Assembly (NCBI GenBank): GCA_030039615.1
Contig: JASHVF010000421.1
Span: 1 to 6,066 of the forward strand
DNA length: 6,066 nt
Source: Gammaproteobacteria bacterium
GTDB taxonomy: Bacteria > Pseudomonadota > Gammaproteobacteria > Steroidobacterales > Steroidobacteraceae
Direction: 5' to 3'
Positions 5,014-6,066 of this stretch are shown here, in pieces. The stretch's first letter is position 1, and each line of letters opens with the position of its first letter. Made by a program: the position numbers and the translations under genes. Below the pieces are notes generated by a model, which was given only the letters and a program-made list of their open reading frames with translations, was not told where the DNA came from and ran no database searches.

Positions 5014-6066
5014 TCAGCCGCGGGGCCGTGCGGCGGCCTCGGCCAGCTGGCCGAAGCTGATCGCCGCGTCGTTGAGCGGCAACTGCAGCGGGATCAGCAC
5101 CTCGAAGCCGCCGGCCTCGAGCTGCGCCTGCACGCGCTCGGTCAGCACGCGATTCTGGAATACGCCGCCCGCGAGCCCGACGCGCGCGACCCCGGACTGC
5201 GCGCGCACCGCGTGCGCCTGCTCGCACAGCGCCTGCGCGAGCGTTGCGTGCAGCAGCGCGGCGCGCTCGGGGGCGGAACGCGCCGGATCGAGCAGCGCCG
5301 GCACGAGCGGCGCCCAGTCGCTGCGCCAGATGCCGCGGGCGTCCAGCGCGAGCGGCAGCGCGAGCGGCGTCGCCGCGTGAGCGTCGCGATCGCACAGAGC
5401 CTCGAGACACATCGGCGCTTCGGCCTCGTAGCTGGTCGCGAGGCGCAGCCCGGCGAGCGCCGCCGCCGCATCGAACAGGCGGCCAACCGCGGTCGTCGGC
5501 GGGCTGTTGACGCCCGCCTCGAACGCGCGGCGCAGCAGCGCGTCGGCGTAGCCGGCGCCTGCCGGCCACTCGCAGCCTGACTCCCAGCACAAGGCGAGCG
5601 CCGTGCGCCACGGCTCGCGCGCCGCCCGTTCGCCGCCGGGGAGTCGAAACGGCCGGAAGCTCGCCACGCGCTGCCAGGCGCCGGGTCGCCCAAGGAGTGC
5701 CTCGCCCCCCCACAGCGTGCCGTCGGCGCCGAGTCCGACGCCGTCCCACGTGAAGCACAGGGTCGGCGCCTCGCTCGGGTATTCGGCGGCGAGCGCGGCG
5801 GCATGGGCGTGGTGGTGCCACACCGCAAGCGTCGGCAGCCCCGAGTCGCGCGCCCAACGGGAATTGGGAAAGCCCATGTGCGCATCGTGTGCGATCAGCT
5901 CGGCGCGCACGCCGTAGAGCTGCTGCAGGTCCGCGACGACCTGCGCGAAGACGCGCCGCGCGCGCGGACTTTCGAGCTCGCCGATGTGCGGCGAGACGAC
6001 CGCGCGCCGGCCCCAGGCGAGCGCCACGGTGTTCTTGAGGTAGGCGCCGACGGCGAGCGTCGGGAC
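5014..6066 (-). CDS. hypF: Carbamoyltransferase HypF, C-terminal part, cut by window edge
   Basis: The frame is open from the right edge to TGA at 5016-5014, giving the last 350 residues of HypF (about 750 in E. coli). HypF converts carbamoyl phosphate and ATP to carbamoyladenylate and passes the carbamoyl group to the HypE C-terminal cysteine. What is visible is the YrdC-distal, Kae1-like carbamoyltransferase half. It has LAVGAYLKNT near the edge, SPHIGELESP, DAHMGFPNSRWARDSGLP, the metal-binding HHHAHAAALAAE, WDGVGLGADGTLWGGE, NSPPTTAVGRLFDAAAALAG, LAGGVFQNR and NDAAISFGQL close to the end. The N-terminal acylphosphatase, zinc-finger and YrdC domains lie outside the window. A GTG at 6027 is not the start, because conserved HypF sequence continues upstream of it. 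It is followed directly by hypE, its reaction partner, 15 bases away. Confidence 0.97.
   Translation of the reverse strand, partial: VPTLAVGAYLKNTVALAWGRRAVVSPHIGELESPRARRVFAQVVADLQQLYGVRAELIAHDAHMGFPNSRWARDSGLPTLAVWHHHAHAAALAAEYPSEAPTLCFTWDGVGLGADGTLWGGEALLGRPGAWQRVASFRPFRLPGGERAAREPWRTALALCWESGCEWPAGAGYADALLRRAFEAGVNSPPTTAVGRLFDAAAALAGLRLATSYEAEAPMCLEALCDRDAHAATPLALPLALDARGIWRSDWAPLVPALLDPARSAPERAALLHATLAQALCEQAHAVRAQSGVARVGLAGGVFQNRVLTERVQAQLEAGGFEVLIPLQLPLNDAAISFGQLAEAAARPRG

Noticed and set aside
4303..5580. Plus-strand open frame of 425 codons opposite hypE and hypF
   Set aside because: It lies across two well-identified genes on the other strand, including their junction, and shows Arg/Ala/His-rich low-complexity sequence only.
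4511..5857. Minus-strand frame of 448 codons overlapping hypF and hypE
   Set aside because: It is a shifted frame of the two real genes, with no family motif; the hypF and hypE frames hold all the conserved residues.
5014..6027. GTG at 6027 as the start of a short, stand-alone HypF C-terminal protein
   Set aside because: The same frame continues to the window edge with conserved HypF sequence (LAVGAYLKNT), so the gene is simply cut by the window.
1..6066. tRNA, rRNA, CRISPR arrays, insertion sequences or phage genes
   Set aside because: I saw no spaced repeats, terminal inverted repeats, transposase motifs or tRNA-like cloverleaf in either strand; coding density on the minus strand is nearly complete.

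Overview
The window is a GC-rich bacterial segment (by eye about 70% G+C). All supportable genes lie on the minus strand, so transcription runs from right to left. The gene families (HypF/HypE hydrogenase maturation, an ExbB/ExbD/TonB module with a TonB-type anchor) and the strong G/C third-position bias suggest a high-GC proteobacterium, probably beta or gamma. The sequence alone does not settle the taxon.

Right part (6066 to 3991): the 3' portion of hypF, cut by the window edge, followed after 15 bases by a complete hypE. Together they make the CN ligands of the [NiFe]-hydrogenase active site. HypF moves the carbamoyl group of carbamoyl phosphate to the C-terminal cysteine of HypE, and HypE dehydrates it to a thiocyanate. 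Both proteins keep their diagnostic motifs. hypE appears to end the hyp operon. No hypC or hypD is present here.

Middle (3990 to 3858): a 133-base intergenic region, more AT-rich than its surroundings, with a candidate sigma70-type promoter, a 12-base-spaced direct repeat just upstream of it, a small inverted repeat over the ribosome binding site, and a strong Shine-Dalgarno sequence before a GTG start.

Left part (3857 to 1): five tightly packed genes that look like one transcription unit. The first encodes an ExbB/TolQ/MotA-family proton-channel protein with an exported DUF2341 plus LamG-like (concanavalin-type) N-terminal half. It is followed by an ExbD/TolR protein and a TonB-like energy transducer. 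These three should form an inner-membrane, ion-motive-force-driven complex that acts across the periplasm. After only 15 bases come a short coiled-coil protein resembling the G/H peripheral-stalk subunit of V/A-type ATPases, and then, overlapping it by 11 bases, the first 146 codons of a protein resembling the V0D/AC39 (subunit C) family. This suggests that a V/A-type rotary ATPase cluster continues beyond the left edge, sharing a transcript with the Exb/Ton module.

The points most worth a second look are the lectin-like domain fused to the ExbB channel, the loss of the usual transmembrane glutamate of ExbB in that protein, and the physical linkage of an Exb/Ton system to rotary ATPase subunits.
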